From: Sinohyriopsis cumingii
Lineage: Eukaryota; Mollusca; Bivalvia; Unionida; Unionidae
Length of the DNA: 64,000 bases
Direction of reading: 5' to 3'
Assembly (NCBI GenBank): GCA_028554795.2
Contig: CM068831.1
Coordinates: 66,811,982 to 66,875,981, forward strand
Under the pieces are notes generated by a model. The model was not told the DNA's origin and searched no databases. It worked only from the letters and a program-made list of their open reading frames with translations. Both the position numbers and the translations under genes were made by a program. This document shows, piece after piece, positions 1 to 9,628 of this stretch (position 1 is the first letter of the stretch; each line of letters opens with the position of its first letter).

Positions 1-179
1 TTTTGCACCGTTACCATCTTACCGTTTTTAATTTCAACCGTTTCGTCTTTTATATCGCTGGTCGATATAGGACCTTTTATAATTTTTTAAAAAAGATACA
101 AATAACATTTTGTTTGGCGTTAAATAGCCTAACAGTGCTGATGCGCCTTAAAAAAATAAATCAATAAATCAATCAATCA
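1..179 (+). mobile_element. LINE 3' end with AATC-type tail (copy A)
   Basis: This is the 3' untranslated end of a LINE, closed by a short run of AATC/CAAT units at about 158-179. The same sequence ends copy D at about 56040-56224, and a shorter form ends copy C near 38505, so it is a family 3' end. It abuts an oppositely oriented member of the same family (copy B), which suggests that A inserted into B. Only the last 179 bases lie in the window. Confidence 0.75.
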
Positions 180-2880
180 GATTTTTTTCCATCGTGTAGC
201 GTATAAAGTATTGTTGGTTGTTTAAGTAGCCAGGGTGGTGTTTCGGAGATGGACGTTTTCTGAATTGTAGAAAGATAAATTTTTGTACTGTGAAAGCTGG
301 ATGATATTCTAATGCCAAAGGAAGGTATGGCGTTTAGTTTATTTTCGTATAAGGTTTTGTATTTGGGTTGAAAAACAGCCGAAAAAGCAGGATTCAGAGG
401 GTTTGATTTTAATTTGAGAGCATACTGTGCGGAAAGCATTTCTCTGCGATGCGATAACGGTGGTTCGTTCGCTTCAACTAGCAGGCTTTCACACGGGGAT
501 GTTTTAAATGCTCCCAGAGCCAGTCTTAATACCTGATGATGAATTGGATCAAGCATTTTAAGATACGATTTTCTGGCTGAACCATACACAACGCAACCAT
601 AGTCCAGTTTGGAGCGAATAAACGTTCTGTATAAATTTAGGATGACTTTTCTATCAGCACCCCAGTCAGTGTGCGGTGCTGCTTTAAGTAGGTTAAGTGC
701 TTTTAAGCATTTAGCTTTCAAGTTCTTTAGGTGTGGAATAAAGGTCAGTGTTCTGTCAAAGATTATACCTAAAATTTTTGTTTCCTCAACAACTGGGATA
801 GGTGTTCCATCCAGCGTAAGGTTCGGTTCATCGTGATGTCTTCGTAACTGACAGAAATGCATGCATACCGTTTTTGATTTCGAGACCGTTTGCATTGGCC
901 CAGTTTTGAATCTTGTTTATATTTGCTGCAGTTGTCTTTCAATTGTATGCATGTGCTTTGATCGATAAGATATTAGAAGCTCATCAACGTATAACGAGCA
1001 ATCCACACCAGGAGTCAAACACTTGGTGATGCTATTAATTTTGATGTTAAAGAGCGTCACAGATAAAATACTGCCCTGTGGCACACCCATCTCTCGCTCG
1101 TGCAGATTTGAGAGGGTAGAGCTCACTCGTACTTTTAATTCTCTGTCTGAGAGAAAGTTGGATATGAAATAGGGCAGACGGCCTTTTAGACCTAGATCGT
1201 GCTGGTCATTTAGTATCCCGCACTTCCATGTCGTGTCATAGGCCTTTTCTAAATCAAAGAAAACCGCTACTAAATGTTCTTTCTTAATAAATGCATCGCG
1301 AATAAATGTTTCCAGTCTGACCAGATGATCATTGGTGCTCCGGCCATATCGAAAGCCACTTTGGAGAGGAGATATCAAATTATTGGTTTCCAAGTACCAG
1401 ACAAGCCGAGAATTGATCATTCGTTCCATTGTTTTGCACACACAGCTTGTGAGTGCAATAGGTCGGTAGCTGTTGGGATCTCGCCATCTTTACCTGGTTT
1501 GGGAACTGGCATTACAGTTTTTTCTTTCCAGATTTTTGGTACATTACCAGTAATCCATAAATCATTGAAGAGTTTCAAAAAGAGATGTTAATGATGATTC
1601 TAGAAGGTGTTTCAAAAACTGGTAATGTATTTCGTCAGGCCCAGCGGATGTATCATGGGCCTTATCTAAAGCCTCCATAAGCTCTAATAGTGAGAACAGT
1701 TCGTTGTAACTTTCCGAGTTGTTGGATGTGAATTTTAAACGTGAGTTTTCTTTTAAAGTTTTAAGTATATGGAAGGCTTCTGAATAATTAGATGATGATG
1801 AATTTTTGGAGAAACTATCAGCAAGAGCATTTGCAATGTCACGTTTTGAACTAAAGTTGTTATTGTTCAGTGTCAGATTTCGGAGAGGGTTTTGTTTTCA
1901 CTTTCCATTTATTTTGCGTATAGTGTCCCAAACTTTCTTAACAGAGGAACGAGAGTTTAAAGAGGAAACACATTGCTTCCATGATGCTCTTTTGCTTTCT
2001 TTGATTGTGCGGCGAGCTTTGGCCCGGACAATACGATATATATTTAAGTTTTCGGGCGTCGGATGATTATTAAATTTTTTCAGTGCTTCTCCGCGTAGTC
2101 TAATGGCTTCCTTACATTCCTTAGTGACCCAATGTTTTGGAGTTCTTTTACAATGCGGCGAGCTTTGGCCTGGACAATACGATATTTAGTTTTCGGGCGT
2201 GGGAAGATTGTTAAATTTTTTTATGCTTCTCTGCGTTGTCTAATCGCTTTCTTACATTGCTTAGTGATCCAAGGTGTTGGGGTTCTTTTACAGTTTCCTG
2301 AGGACTTGGGAATCGATTCTTCTGCAATCTCTAATAAAATAGATGTAAAATGTTGAATAGGGTCATTAACAGTGAAAACTGTAGCTGCATTCAGCCTAGT
2401 TTTACTGAGTGTTTCAAATTTAGTCCAGTTGGCCTTTATATTCCATTGTGGAATTACGTCATCAATTGTAGAGTTAATATTTTCAAGGAATAGTGGAAAG
2501 TGATCACTGCTGTGAAGGTCATCAGCGACCTTCCATTTGTAGTCCAAAAGCAGCGAAGGAGAACAAATTGTCAAATCGATAAACGTGTATGTGCCCGTTC
2601 TTGGGTGTAAATTTGTTGGTGTTTTGGTGTCATATAGACACAGATAGTGTCTAGAAATAAAGTCTTCAACTTTGTGACCTCTGTCACTTGTATGATTTGA
2701 TCCCCATAAAATGTTATGGGCATTAAAATCCCCGAGTAGAACAAATGGCGCGTGAAGCTGTTGAACAAGGTTGTCTAATTCGTTTGGTATTAGGTTAGTG
2801 TTTGGTGGTAAGTAAATAGAGCAAACTATAATCACTCGATGAAGAGTGACTCTTACAGCAATGGCTTGCAATTTATGCGT
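180..2880 (-). mobile_element. Decayed LINE fragment (copy B): endonuclease and reverse transcriptase
   Basis: Read on the minus strand, this fragment begins inside an apurinic-type endonuclease (2221-2871, with GDFNAHN and SSDHFPLF) and continues into a reverse transcriptase (about 917-1600, then 173-895). The RT keeps FFDLEKAYD and GVPQGSILS, but the catalytic box reads YVDE where YVDD is expected. Frames are broken between the blocks. It matches plus-strand copy C at about 34930-37455. It lacks ORF1 and the first part of the endonuclease (5' truncated) and stops at 180 where copy A begins, before its RNase H and tail. It is not functional. Confidence 0.85.
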
Positions 2881-4147
2881 TTAAAAGAGGAAAACCCATG
2901 CTAATATGACAAAACACTACAATACAAAAACACATTCTAATAAAATGTACGAGCACCAAGGTACTGTACAACAAAAAACTAACAAGCACTTAAGGTAACA
3001 TATATTTCTTAGACAATCTGGAACTCATTCTCAGTTTGGCAGAATATCACATACAAAAAGTGTTCTCGGTAGCCCCAGACCGTCCATCGAACTGTATGTA
3101 TATATTACTTATATATATTATTTATTTATATTATTTGATATACATACTCCCAAGCCTAGCAACTAAACTATGTCCAAAATTAAGCAATTGCATTAATCTC
3201 GTGATCCTGTTACAACACAACTAATAATCTAATCTAAAACAATGTTGCGCCCAAACTAGCACGCATGTTTTCAATCACGTCCGCGTGACTGAACATTTCA
3301 AACCCTTTTCAAAAATGAAGCGTCTCAACGTCAAGTTTGAAAACTATCTCTGAATTTGCTTGATTTGTTTACTATTTAAAACCTGCTTGGTGTATAATTT
3401 TAAAAGTTCTACTGAGTGCGGCCACCACCATTACCAGTTAACATAGAAAAAAGGAACAGGACAACTTGTGCAAAGAAACGATACTAAGAAGAGGAAACGA
3501 TTAGCAACCCGCCAAGCCGTGAACAAAGGAAGTGCACAGAACAAAAGAACGATAGGAACACGCAGTAAGATAGTAATATATCAGACAAAGGAAATCCAGC
3601 CAAGCAAGCCGCCACGCAGCCATTTTGGATCATACCACCTCGTATAATAACTAAGTAATTTAGTACAAGGTAGGAAAATTACTAAGCCTGCGGGCAATTA
3701 AACCTCTGTGCTGTTTACATCTCACTATAATATTTTTTACCTTGTAGTAAATTCCGTATCTACTCAATTTTCCCATATTCTCTTAAACAGTCTCTAGGAA
3801 CCATACTAGAACCGACTGGATTGTATCCACACATGATAAAAGCACCAAATATCATTGTGTGATTTTCAGTCATAGAGAATAAACACGACAAATTACACAA
3901 CTAACCACTACCTTTTTCTCATAATAACAACTCTAGCGGTTAGCACTGTTCCCCAAAACAGGCGCTAGGAAACACACTAGTACCACGCCTGGTCAGAATC
4001 CTCACAAGTTACAAGCACAAGCTAACCGCTGTGAGATTTTCCGATTCACGGAACGTAACAGAATCTCCTATCTCCTTGTTTCTTCCTAACCAGAACCGCT
4101 ATTAACAACAATAACTAACCTAAACCTGATTCAAAACCAAAGTAGGA
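2881..4147. other. Non-coding stretch, partly LINE E 5' region
   Basis: No convincing gene is seen. The first part (to about 3400) is AT-rich with a TATATTA-rich patch near 3100-3140. From about 3420 onward the base composition resembles the LINE that follows and probably includes its 5' untranslated region, but I cannot fix the LINE start. Confidence 0.4.
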
Positions 4148-5099
4148 ATGTCTCAATCAGTCGCAAACAAACTTTACTTTGACACTAGAAAACAAATTCT
4201 GAGAAACAATAGGCTTGGAAAGGAAATGAAATCACATAAATCCCCCACCCGTATGACACCAAACTCGCAAATAATCATGGGGAAATTAGATCTCAGTGCA
4301 AACTCCAAGCACCTTGAACTTTGCGAGAAGAAACTCAACTTCTCATCCACTCCTGAAAGGAATGATTTAACAACACCGCATCTAACCACCCCTGAGAGAA
4401 ATGAACTAAGTCAAATATCAGCAGCCGACTTAAGTATCAACTCAACTGTAAGCTTCAAAAACTTACTAGATCCAGCGGCAAACAATGAACTGGACGATAC
4501 AATACCTATAGAAAAACCATTATCGCCACTCCAAAAACAAGACCAGCCACCCACTCCCAAATACATGGCCATTGCACAATCCCTGGAAAAAAAACATAGC
4601 CATGATAATAGGAAACCCACCGAAAAAAGGGCCCAACTCGTGTAACAAAGGAAAAACTACACCCAAAATGGCGCCCAAGGGGACGATAACTCCACCTATT
4701 CATATCAGTAACAACAAACCGAAATATCATAACAGTCAGACCCCTGGACCATCAAAACCCTTAACTGAAGAACAATTACTCAGCAGCCAAAACAAAACAC
4801 AAGCTAACCCAACCACTAAATCAAAACCTACCGTGTGGGATGGCAAGGGTAAAGGGAAGGGACCCATGTTTACCAAGAACAAACCTGCCCCCCAAAATAA
4901 TTCAAACTCACCCCACCAAAGAACCAAAGAAACAGGCCAAATTTTCATACCACCCCATAGAACACACACTTTATATCAGTAGCAACTCCAATAAGCTGAT
5001 AAACGTAACTGTTAACAGTCACACACAGGCCCTCTTTAGGGTTCATCAAGGACAATTCAAAATATTTAGGCCAAACACAAGATACATAATAGTAATAGT
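4148..5099 (+). pseudogene. LINE E ORF1, 5' part (broken)
   Basis: A low-complexity, Asn/Pro/Lys/Thr-rich coding region starts with an ATG at 4148 and changes frame at least twice (about 4600 and 4850-4980). The last frame runs straight into the P1 terminal repeat at 5100. Skipping P1 and one copy of the 5-bp target duplication, the same frame continues at 20266 for about 40 codons to a TAG. The part after P1 carries the zinc knuckles, so this is the N-terminal half of a gag-like ORF1. It is a pseudogene. Confidence 0.7.
5095..5099. repeat. Target site duplication of P1, left copy
   Basis: ATAGT directly precedes the left terminal repeat and recurs at 20261-20265 directly after the right one. 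Polintons usually make 6-bp duplications. ATAGTA can also be aligned if the first A of the left terminal repeat is counted as target, so 5 or 6 bp cannot be separated by eye. Confidence 0.8.
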
Positions 5100-5363
5100 A
5101 GCAGCAGAGGGGGCGAATCCGACATTTTGTCCAATCGTCATTTGGCTTAATTAGTACTTTCTGCACTCAACGATCTAGTGTCGTCAGCGCCTGGTAAAAA
5201 AAAAACGACGTCCTCGTCGTTGTCATCGTCGAGGGGCCAAATCGACAATTGTCCGGAACGTCATTTGGTTTAATTAACACCTTCTGCGCGTCGATCCCCA
5301 GCGTCGTCAGCGTCCGGTAAGCACATCGACGACCGCGTCGATGTCATCGCCCCCTCTGCTGCT
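5100..5363 (+). repeat. P1 left terminal inverted repeat, 264 bp
   Basis: It is the reverse complement of 19997-20260 with no mismatch that I can find, including a run of ten A/T. Inside, two diverged direct copies of a ~125-bp unit can be aligned (about 5110-5235 and 5235-5355). Both ends of the repeat carry the same 16-mer in opposite orientation (AGCAGCAGAGGGGGCG at 5100-5115, its complement at 5348-5363). The stop codon of the penton-like gene lies at its inner edge. Confidence 0.95.
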
Positions 5364-6213
5364 ATGATCTTACAAACAGAGTGATCACTAACTCCTCCTC
5401 TTGTAGGTCAATTAGGTTATTTGACTGATCGGTAATTCTAAAATTAATTCTCGTTAAAAACCGATCATGGCATCGCATATAGACCGGATTAATCGGACTC
5501 TCAATGATCAAAAATCCCGGAGGGGCTGTTGGTGAAAACGAATAAAGGATATACCCCTGTTGAGCTTGATTTGATTGCTTGGTATCCACCTGGTAACTCC
5601 CTTCGATAACATCGCACACTAGATTAATCGCTATCACCGATGCAATATTTACGTTGTATGGAGCAATATGCCTACCACCATCTCCGTTATCGTATCTGAG
5701 GATAGTTGATGGGGGGGCGTCCGCGGGTGGATTCTTAGGCCATCCTAGTATGGTTCTTATTGAACTGTTATAAATATCAACCATATACCCCGGTGTGCTT
5801 ATTTCAATCGTCGACGATAACGTCGGTTCATGAACCGTAATAGCGATTTTTGATTCTTTTCCTGTGATCGATTTTATCCTGCGTTGAAATTCCTTATTGA
5901 TTTGTTCTATTTGGTATGACCCAGTTGGTATTGTAACCTCCTCCCAGTCTGGGGTCCCATCGGGTTTATTTGTCCGTGCAAAAACCAGCGAGTTATTAGG
6001 TTGTTGTCCATTAAATGCGTCCGCTCGGATATTAGGCCAACTGTGATATATTCGCAATTTTGCCAGCGCTATTTCCTTCACTGGAACCGGTGATGGAAAG
6101 TTCACACTGAATTCGGGTTTCGTTGATGTCACTGATATCATACTTGTTTGTACCGGAGTGGTGTTCTCCGCGATCCGCTGAAGCAACTGAAACCCTTCGG
6201 GGTTCAGCGACAT
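5362..6213 (-). CDS. Penton-like minor capsid protein candidate
   Basis: The 283-residue protein is last in the virion module. It is rich in beta-type sequence without membrane segments, starts with MSLNPEGFQLL and has conserved blocks such as KPDGTPDW and EFQRRIKSITGKESK. The size and the position at the end of the capsid cluster fit the single jelly-roll minor capsid (penton) protein of Polintons. This is an inference from context; I see no signature motif. P2 has a broken homologue at 60112-61588 with high similarity at both ends. ATG at 6213 is preceded by AATAATAAT. The stop overlaps the inner end of the terminal repeat. Confidence 0.65.
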   Translation of the reverse strand: MSLNPEGFQLLQRIAENTTPVQTSMISVTSTKPEFSVNFPSPVPVKEIALAKLRIYHSWPNIRADAFNGQQPNNSLVFARTNKPDGTPDWEEVTIPTGSYQIEQINKEFQRRIKSITGKESKIAITVHEPTLSSTIEISTPGYMVDIYNSSIRTILGWPKNPPADAPPSTILRYDNGDGGRHIAPYNVNIASVIAINLVCDVIEGSYQVDTKQSNQAQQGYILYSFSPTAPPGFLIIESPINPVYMRCHDRFLTRINFRITDQSNNLIDLQEEELVITLFVRS

Positions 6214-6272
6214 TATTATTATTCGTTGTCTTTAGTGTCTAATTTCAGCAACCAGGTGGTTCCGGCTTCCAG

Positions 6273-6755
6273 TTAAAAATCCTCGATTTTTGACATCGCG
6301 GAGCTATATAACTGGACCATCGCGGAGAATTCAACATCGGATACGAACAAATTATCAATCGATAATGAGATCAACCCGGATAATTTCGAGTACGCGTCGG
6401 ATACTATTTGATGTTTTACTGTATACTCGTTGAGTTTTTTCTGAAAACACGATGATATCTTTTTAGTGATTGCGTTGGCGACTCCAGCAATTGTTGTCAT
6501 CGCGGAGATAGCGATTGGAACAGCGATCGGGGCTATCGTGGTTACCGTGGATAAAATAACACCGGTGCCAGCTACTATACCCGACACCGAGTACACGACC
6601 GCGTCGATGGCGGTTATTTTACGACGGTATTTTTTTATTTTTGCACGGTATTGTTCGGAAAGCGTTTTTAAGTTCGCGGAGAATTCTTTTGCGGTATCGA
6701 ATCGATATTGATGTGACGTCGGTGATACCTCTGATTCAATTACCTTGGTGGCCAT
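6273..6755 (-). CDS. Small two-helix membrane protein, virion module
   Basis: The 160-residue protein has a basic region (RAKIKKYRRK, about 37-46), then two adjoining hydrophobic stretches at about 52-98 rich in Gly, Ala, Val and Thr, then a polar C-terminal half. The pattern suggests a membrane-inserting hairpin. P2 has a homologue in the same place between fibre and penton-like genes (59653 to about 60100), broken by an A-run frameshift and a stop. I do not recognise a named family. A role in membrane contact or particle assembly is a guess from the location. Confidence 0.6.
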   Translation of the reverse strand: MATKVIESEVSPTSHQYRFDTAKEFSANLKTLSEQYRAKIKKYRRKITAIDAVVYSVSGIVAGTGVILSTVTTIAPIAVPIAISAMTTIAGVANAITKKISSCFQKKLNEYTVKHQIVSDAYSKLSGLISLSIDNLFVSDVEFSAMVQLYSSAMSKIEDF

Positions 6756-6780
6756 TTTTATTTTAAAAGAGCTAGTGTTT

Positions 6781-8661
6781 TTAATTACTTAGATTCGCTA
6801 CAAATTCCACATACCATGTGATGTTTGCCCGGGCTAAATTTCCATCAACGGCATAAATTGTAAACTGTTCAGTTGCGTTCTTGTCTATAATTGTTGATAT
6901 TGTATTGTTAAACCCGGATGAACTCGACGATAATATATTAAACTGCATCATTGAAACCAGTGTCAATCGATAAATGCCCTTAACAGTTGCGGTAGTATTT
7001 ACTGTATTCTGTGTAGGAGTCCAATCGAATGATCCATGCCGAATTGTGTATACTGTGTTGATGATGTTCTCATGAGGGATTTTTATTTTTTCGAATTGCT
7101 CTGCTACTCTCGGTAGTCCGTCTTTAATCGCTTCAACATCAGTTCCGATTATTTCTATTCTCCGCAAATTCGCGTCTATATTATTCTTGTTCGCTGCAAC
7201 CCTAGTAATGAGTATATCTATTTCCTGTATATGCGCGTCCACATTTTTTTTGTTCGCTGCAACCTTAGTAATGAGTGTATCTATTTCCCGTGTATGCGCG
7301 TCCACATCTTTTTTGTTCGCTGCAACCTTAGTAATGAGTGTATCTATTTCCCGTGTATGCGCGTCCACATCTTTTTTGTTCGCTGCAACCTTAGTAATGA
7401 GTGTATCTATTTCCCGTGTATGCGCGTCCACATCTTTTTTGTTCGCTGCAACATCAGTTTTGACTGTTTCTATTCTCCATTCATGCGCGTCTATATTATT
7501 CTTGTTCGCCACAATATCAGTTTTGATCGTTCCTATTCTCTGTTCATGCACGTCTATACTTTTTTTATTCGCTACAATATCAGTTTTGATCGTTTCTATT
7601 TCCCCTGTATGCGCGTCTATATTTCTTTTGTTCGCTGCAACATCAAGTTCGATTGTTTCTATTTCCCCTGTATGCGCGTCTATATTCCTTTTGTTCGATG
7701 CAACATCAGTTTTGATTGTTTTTATTTCCTGTCCATACACGTCTATATTTCTTTTGCTCGTTGCAACATCAGTTTTGATCGTTCCTATTTCCCCTCTATA
7801 CACGTCTACACCCTTTTTGTTCGCTTCAATATCAGTTTTGATTGTTCCTATTTCCTGTGTATGCGCGCTCATATTATTTATGATCATTGTAACATCAGTT
7901 TTGATTGTTTCTATTTTCCGTCCATGCGAGTCTACATTATTTATGATCGTTGCAACATTAGCGCCGATTATTTCTATTTCCCGTTCATGCGCGTCTACAC
8001 TCCTTTTGTTTGTTGCAACATCAGTTTTGATTGTTTTTATTTCCTGTCCATACGCAGTGATATCATTTATAGTTGTTGTAATCTCATCCAGCTTGGTATT
8101 TTTTTTACCAAAGAATTTATCAAAGTTGTCATCGATCCTGTTAACATTTTTTCGCAACGTGTAAAATTGGCCCGACAGCGTTGCAAAATCCAAAATAGTA
8201 TTCCTTATTGTTGTAATATTCGGTTCGGTTACCGTCGGGGTCCCGAAAAAACTAGCGGTAGTGAGCTGTATATCGGTGATAGATTTTTTCACCTCGGTGG
8301 CAGATTTTTTCACCTGCGCGTCGAGTTCGGTCACCGATCTATCCAACCTTATAAAACCGTCTTTGACTAATGTTACCGCCGATATATGTTCACCCGGTTT
8401 GAGTCGTCCGTCGCCGGTATACAACGCGATAGTGTCCTCGGCGGCATCACGCTGTCGTGTTAAAACATCATCCAGCGACACATTACTGGATTTCAATTTA
8501 CCCTGGCGGTCTTGAAATACGACTATTTCACCTGGGTCAACACTGGTTAAATTCAACGTATCGGCGATTTCATCCTCGATTAGTTTTTTTATGTCATCGG
8601 TGGCGGGCGTTTCCGTGGATCCTTTCAGCGCCGAAACCGGTCGCCCCCAGATATCAATCAT
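6781..8661 (-). CDS. Coiled-coil fibre protein with 21-residue shaft repeats
   Basis: The 626-residue protein has three parts. The N-terminal ~100 residues (MIDIWGRPVS..., VVFQDRQGKL) are shared with the P2 fibre and are probably the virion-attachment end. The middle holds fourteen full and one partial 21-residue units, typified by TREIDTLITKVAANKKDVDAH, which is three heptads each and predicts a long, probably trimeric coiled coil. The C-terminal ~100 residues (GIYRLTLVS, WYVEFVANL) look like a compact beta-sandwich head, also shared with P2. Such an organisation fits a receptor-binding fibre; the receptor is unknown. The start ATG is preceded by TTTACAATAATA. Confidence 0.75.
   Translation of the reverse strand: MIDIWGRPVSALKGSTETPATDDIKKLIEDEIADTLNLTSVDPGEIVVFQDRQGKLKSSNVSLDDVLTRQRDAAEDTIALYTGDGRLKPGEHISAVTLVKDGFIRLDRSVTELDAQVKKSATEVKKSITDIQLTTASFFGTPTVTEPNITTIRNTILDFATLSGQFYTLRKNVNRIDDNFDKFFGKKNTKLDEITTTINDITAYGQEIKTIKTDVATNKRSVDAHEREIEIIGANVATIINNVDSHGRKIETIKTDVTMIINNMSAHTQEIGTIKTDIEANKKGVDVYRGEIGTIKTDVATSKRNIDVYGQEIKTIKTDVASNKRNIDAHTGEIETIELDVAANKRNIDAHTGEIETIKTDIVANKKSIDVHEQRIGTIKTDIVANKNNIDAHEWRIETVKTDVAANKKDVDAHTREIDTLITKVAANKKDVDAHTREIDTLITKVAANKKDVDAHTREIDTLITKVAANKKNVDAHIQEIDILITRVAANKNNIDANLRRIEIIGTDVEAIKDGLPRVAEQFEKIKIPHENIINTVYTIRHGSFDWTPTQNTVNTTATVKGIYRLTLVSMMQFNILSSSSSGFNNTISTIIDKNATEQFTIYAVDGNLARANITWYVEFVANLSN
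7110..8065 (-). repeat. 63-bp tandem repeats encoding the fibre shaft
   Basis: About fifteen units of 63 bp lie in tandem. Units around 7240-7460 are almost identical at the DNA level and outer units are diverged, as expected for recent expansion in the centre of the array. Long antisense open frames across the same block are by-products of the repeat. Confidence 0.9.
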
Positions 8662-8687
8662 TATTATTGTAAAAAAAAACAGCGTTT

Positions 8688-9104
8688 CTAATTAACCCGC
8701 CGGGCCTCTACGACCCCACTAGTGTATTCGTTTACAACCACATGAGGTGGTTTCCGCGATGATGAAATCGCCGCGAGTACGTTCAATACCTCACGGCCGC
8801 ATATCGGTGGGTCACTTAACTGCTGTGTTGGCAGCGTGGAATAAAAAACCCGGGCTGAACACGTCCGGATATACCGCATAAACTCGTTCGGCGGGGCTAA
8901 CCCGTATGAATCAAAATAGACGATCGCACGCGGATCAATCGCGTACGCAACCCAATGAGTTCCCGCTCCGGAGGACCCATCGAGGTTAATTATGCCGGTT
9001 TCAATATTCCTTGGTGCCGCCGGTAATTGATCCCTCATAAAAACACCTCTGAAGTTTTTTATCGCTAGCGCGTTTGCGGCGTCTATTAAATCAAAATTAG
9101 ACAT
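8688..9104 (-). CDS. Adenain-like (C5/Ulp1-fold) maturation protease
   Basis: The 138-residue cysteine protease carries the ordered catalytic elements of adenovirus-type proteases: GTHW with His50, YFDSYG with Asp65, a Gln near 94-95 (LPTQQ) and ICGRE with Cys102. In adenoviruses the enzyme cleaves capsid precursor proteins during maturation, and Polintons carry the same family. I chose the ATG at 9104 (MSNFDLID) because the longer reading frame to 9170 overlaps the upstream gene; 9113 is an alternative. The P2 homologue has a stop right after the catalytic Asp. Confidence 0.9.
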   Translation of the reverse strand: MSNFDLIDAANALAIKNFRGVFMRDQLPAAPRNIETGIINLDGSSGAGTHWVAYAIDPRAIVYFDSYGLAPPNEFMRYIRTCSARVFYSTLPTQQLSDPPICGREVLNVLAAISSSRKPPHVVVNEYTSGVVEARRVN

Positions 9105-9124
9105 GGGAGTCATAGACTCCCGAG

Positions 9125-9601
9125 TCAATAAACGGTTCCCGGTAGTCTTAGACCCTTTCCCGAGTACCATGAATACGGGGTTCCCGGTAGTCTTAGACCC
9201 TTTCCGGCCACGGATCGTTTTTTTTTATAGCCTTTCCCGGTTGCCTTCTTCAATGCCATCCCCGCCGCGGTACCAACGGCTCCTAACGCCGCCGCCTTAG
9301 CAACTGCTGGTGCGGCCGCGGCAATCAACGCTGGAATCGCGGCTAACAGCGGAAATATCCCACCGGTCTTTTCCATGTTTTTAATTGCTGCGGCTGAAAA
9401 ATCTATTTGAACACCCTTTTTATTCTTCATCGCATCATTGAAATGTTTTATTTGACGCGCCGTCAACGATATCTTATGATTACCACCTGCCATCTGTGAC
9501 GGCTTCAGCGTTATTGTGGTTCCGCATTGTTTAGCCGACTTTGATCGTAATTTCTTGACTTGACCATCAGTCAACTCTACACTGACGACACTATACGACA
9601 T
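9125..9601 (-). CDS. Small virion core or membrane-active protein
   Basis: The 158-residue protein has a polar N-terminal half (SVELTDGQVKKLRSKSAK), an Ala/Gly/Pro-rich hydrophobic segment at about 80-114 (LLAAIPALIAAAAPAVAKAA) and a basic tail with two copies of GKGLRLPGT. Composition and position between capsid and protease genes resemble small adenoviral core or pX-like proteins of Polintons; this is analogy, not a family match. P2 keeps the hydrophobic segment and the doubled GLRLPG tail. ATG at 9601 is preceded by TTTACAATAA. Confidence 0.65.
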   Translation of the reverse strand: MSYSVVSVELTDGQVKKLRSKSAKQCGTTITLKPSQMAGGNHKISLTARQIKHFNDAMKNKKGVQIDFSAAAIKNMEKTGGIFPLLAAIPALIAAAAPAVAKAAALGAVGTAAGMALKKATGKGYKKKRSVAGKGLRLPGTPYSWYSGKGLRLPGTVY

Positions 9602-9628
9602 TTATTGTAAACGCGTTTGTGCTTTCAA

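Noticed and set aside
1..2880. Twin-priming inversion of a single LINE
   Set aside because: In twin priming the inverted piece lies 5' of the tailed piece. Here the inverted piece lies beyond the tail, so nested insertion fits better.
4174..4730. Minus-strand open frames opposite LINE E ORF1
   Set aside because: Shadows of the plus-strand ORF1, which has continuity with the zinc-knuckle part after P1.
7110..8065. Regular ~63-bp repeats as a possible CRISPR array
   Set aside because: The units are contiguous coding heptad repeats with no spacers, and the setting is a eukaryotic genome.
7187..8370. Two long plus-strand open frames of repetitive Cys/Phe/Tyr-rich sequence
   Set aside because: They are antisense by-products of the 63-bp fibre repeats; the minus-strand frame is a clean 626-codon gene in the virion cluster with a P2 homologue.
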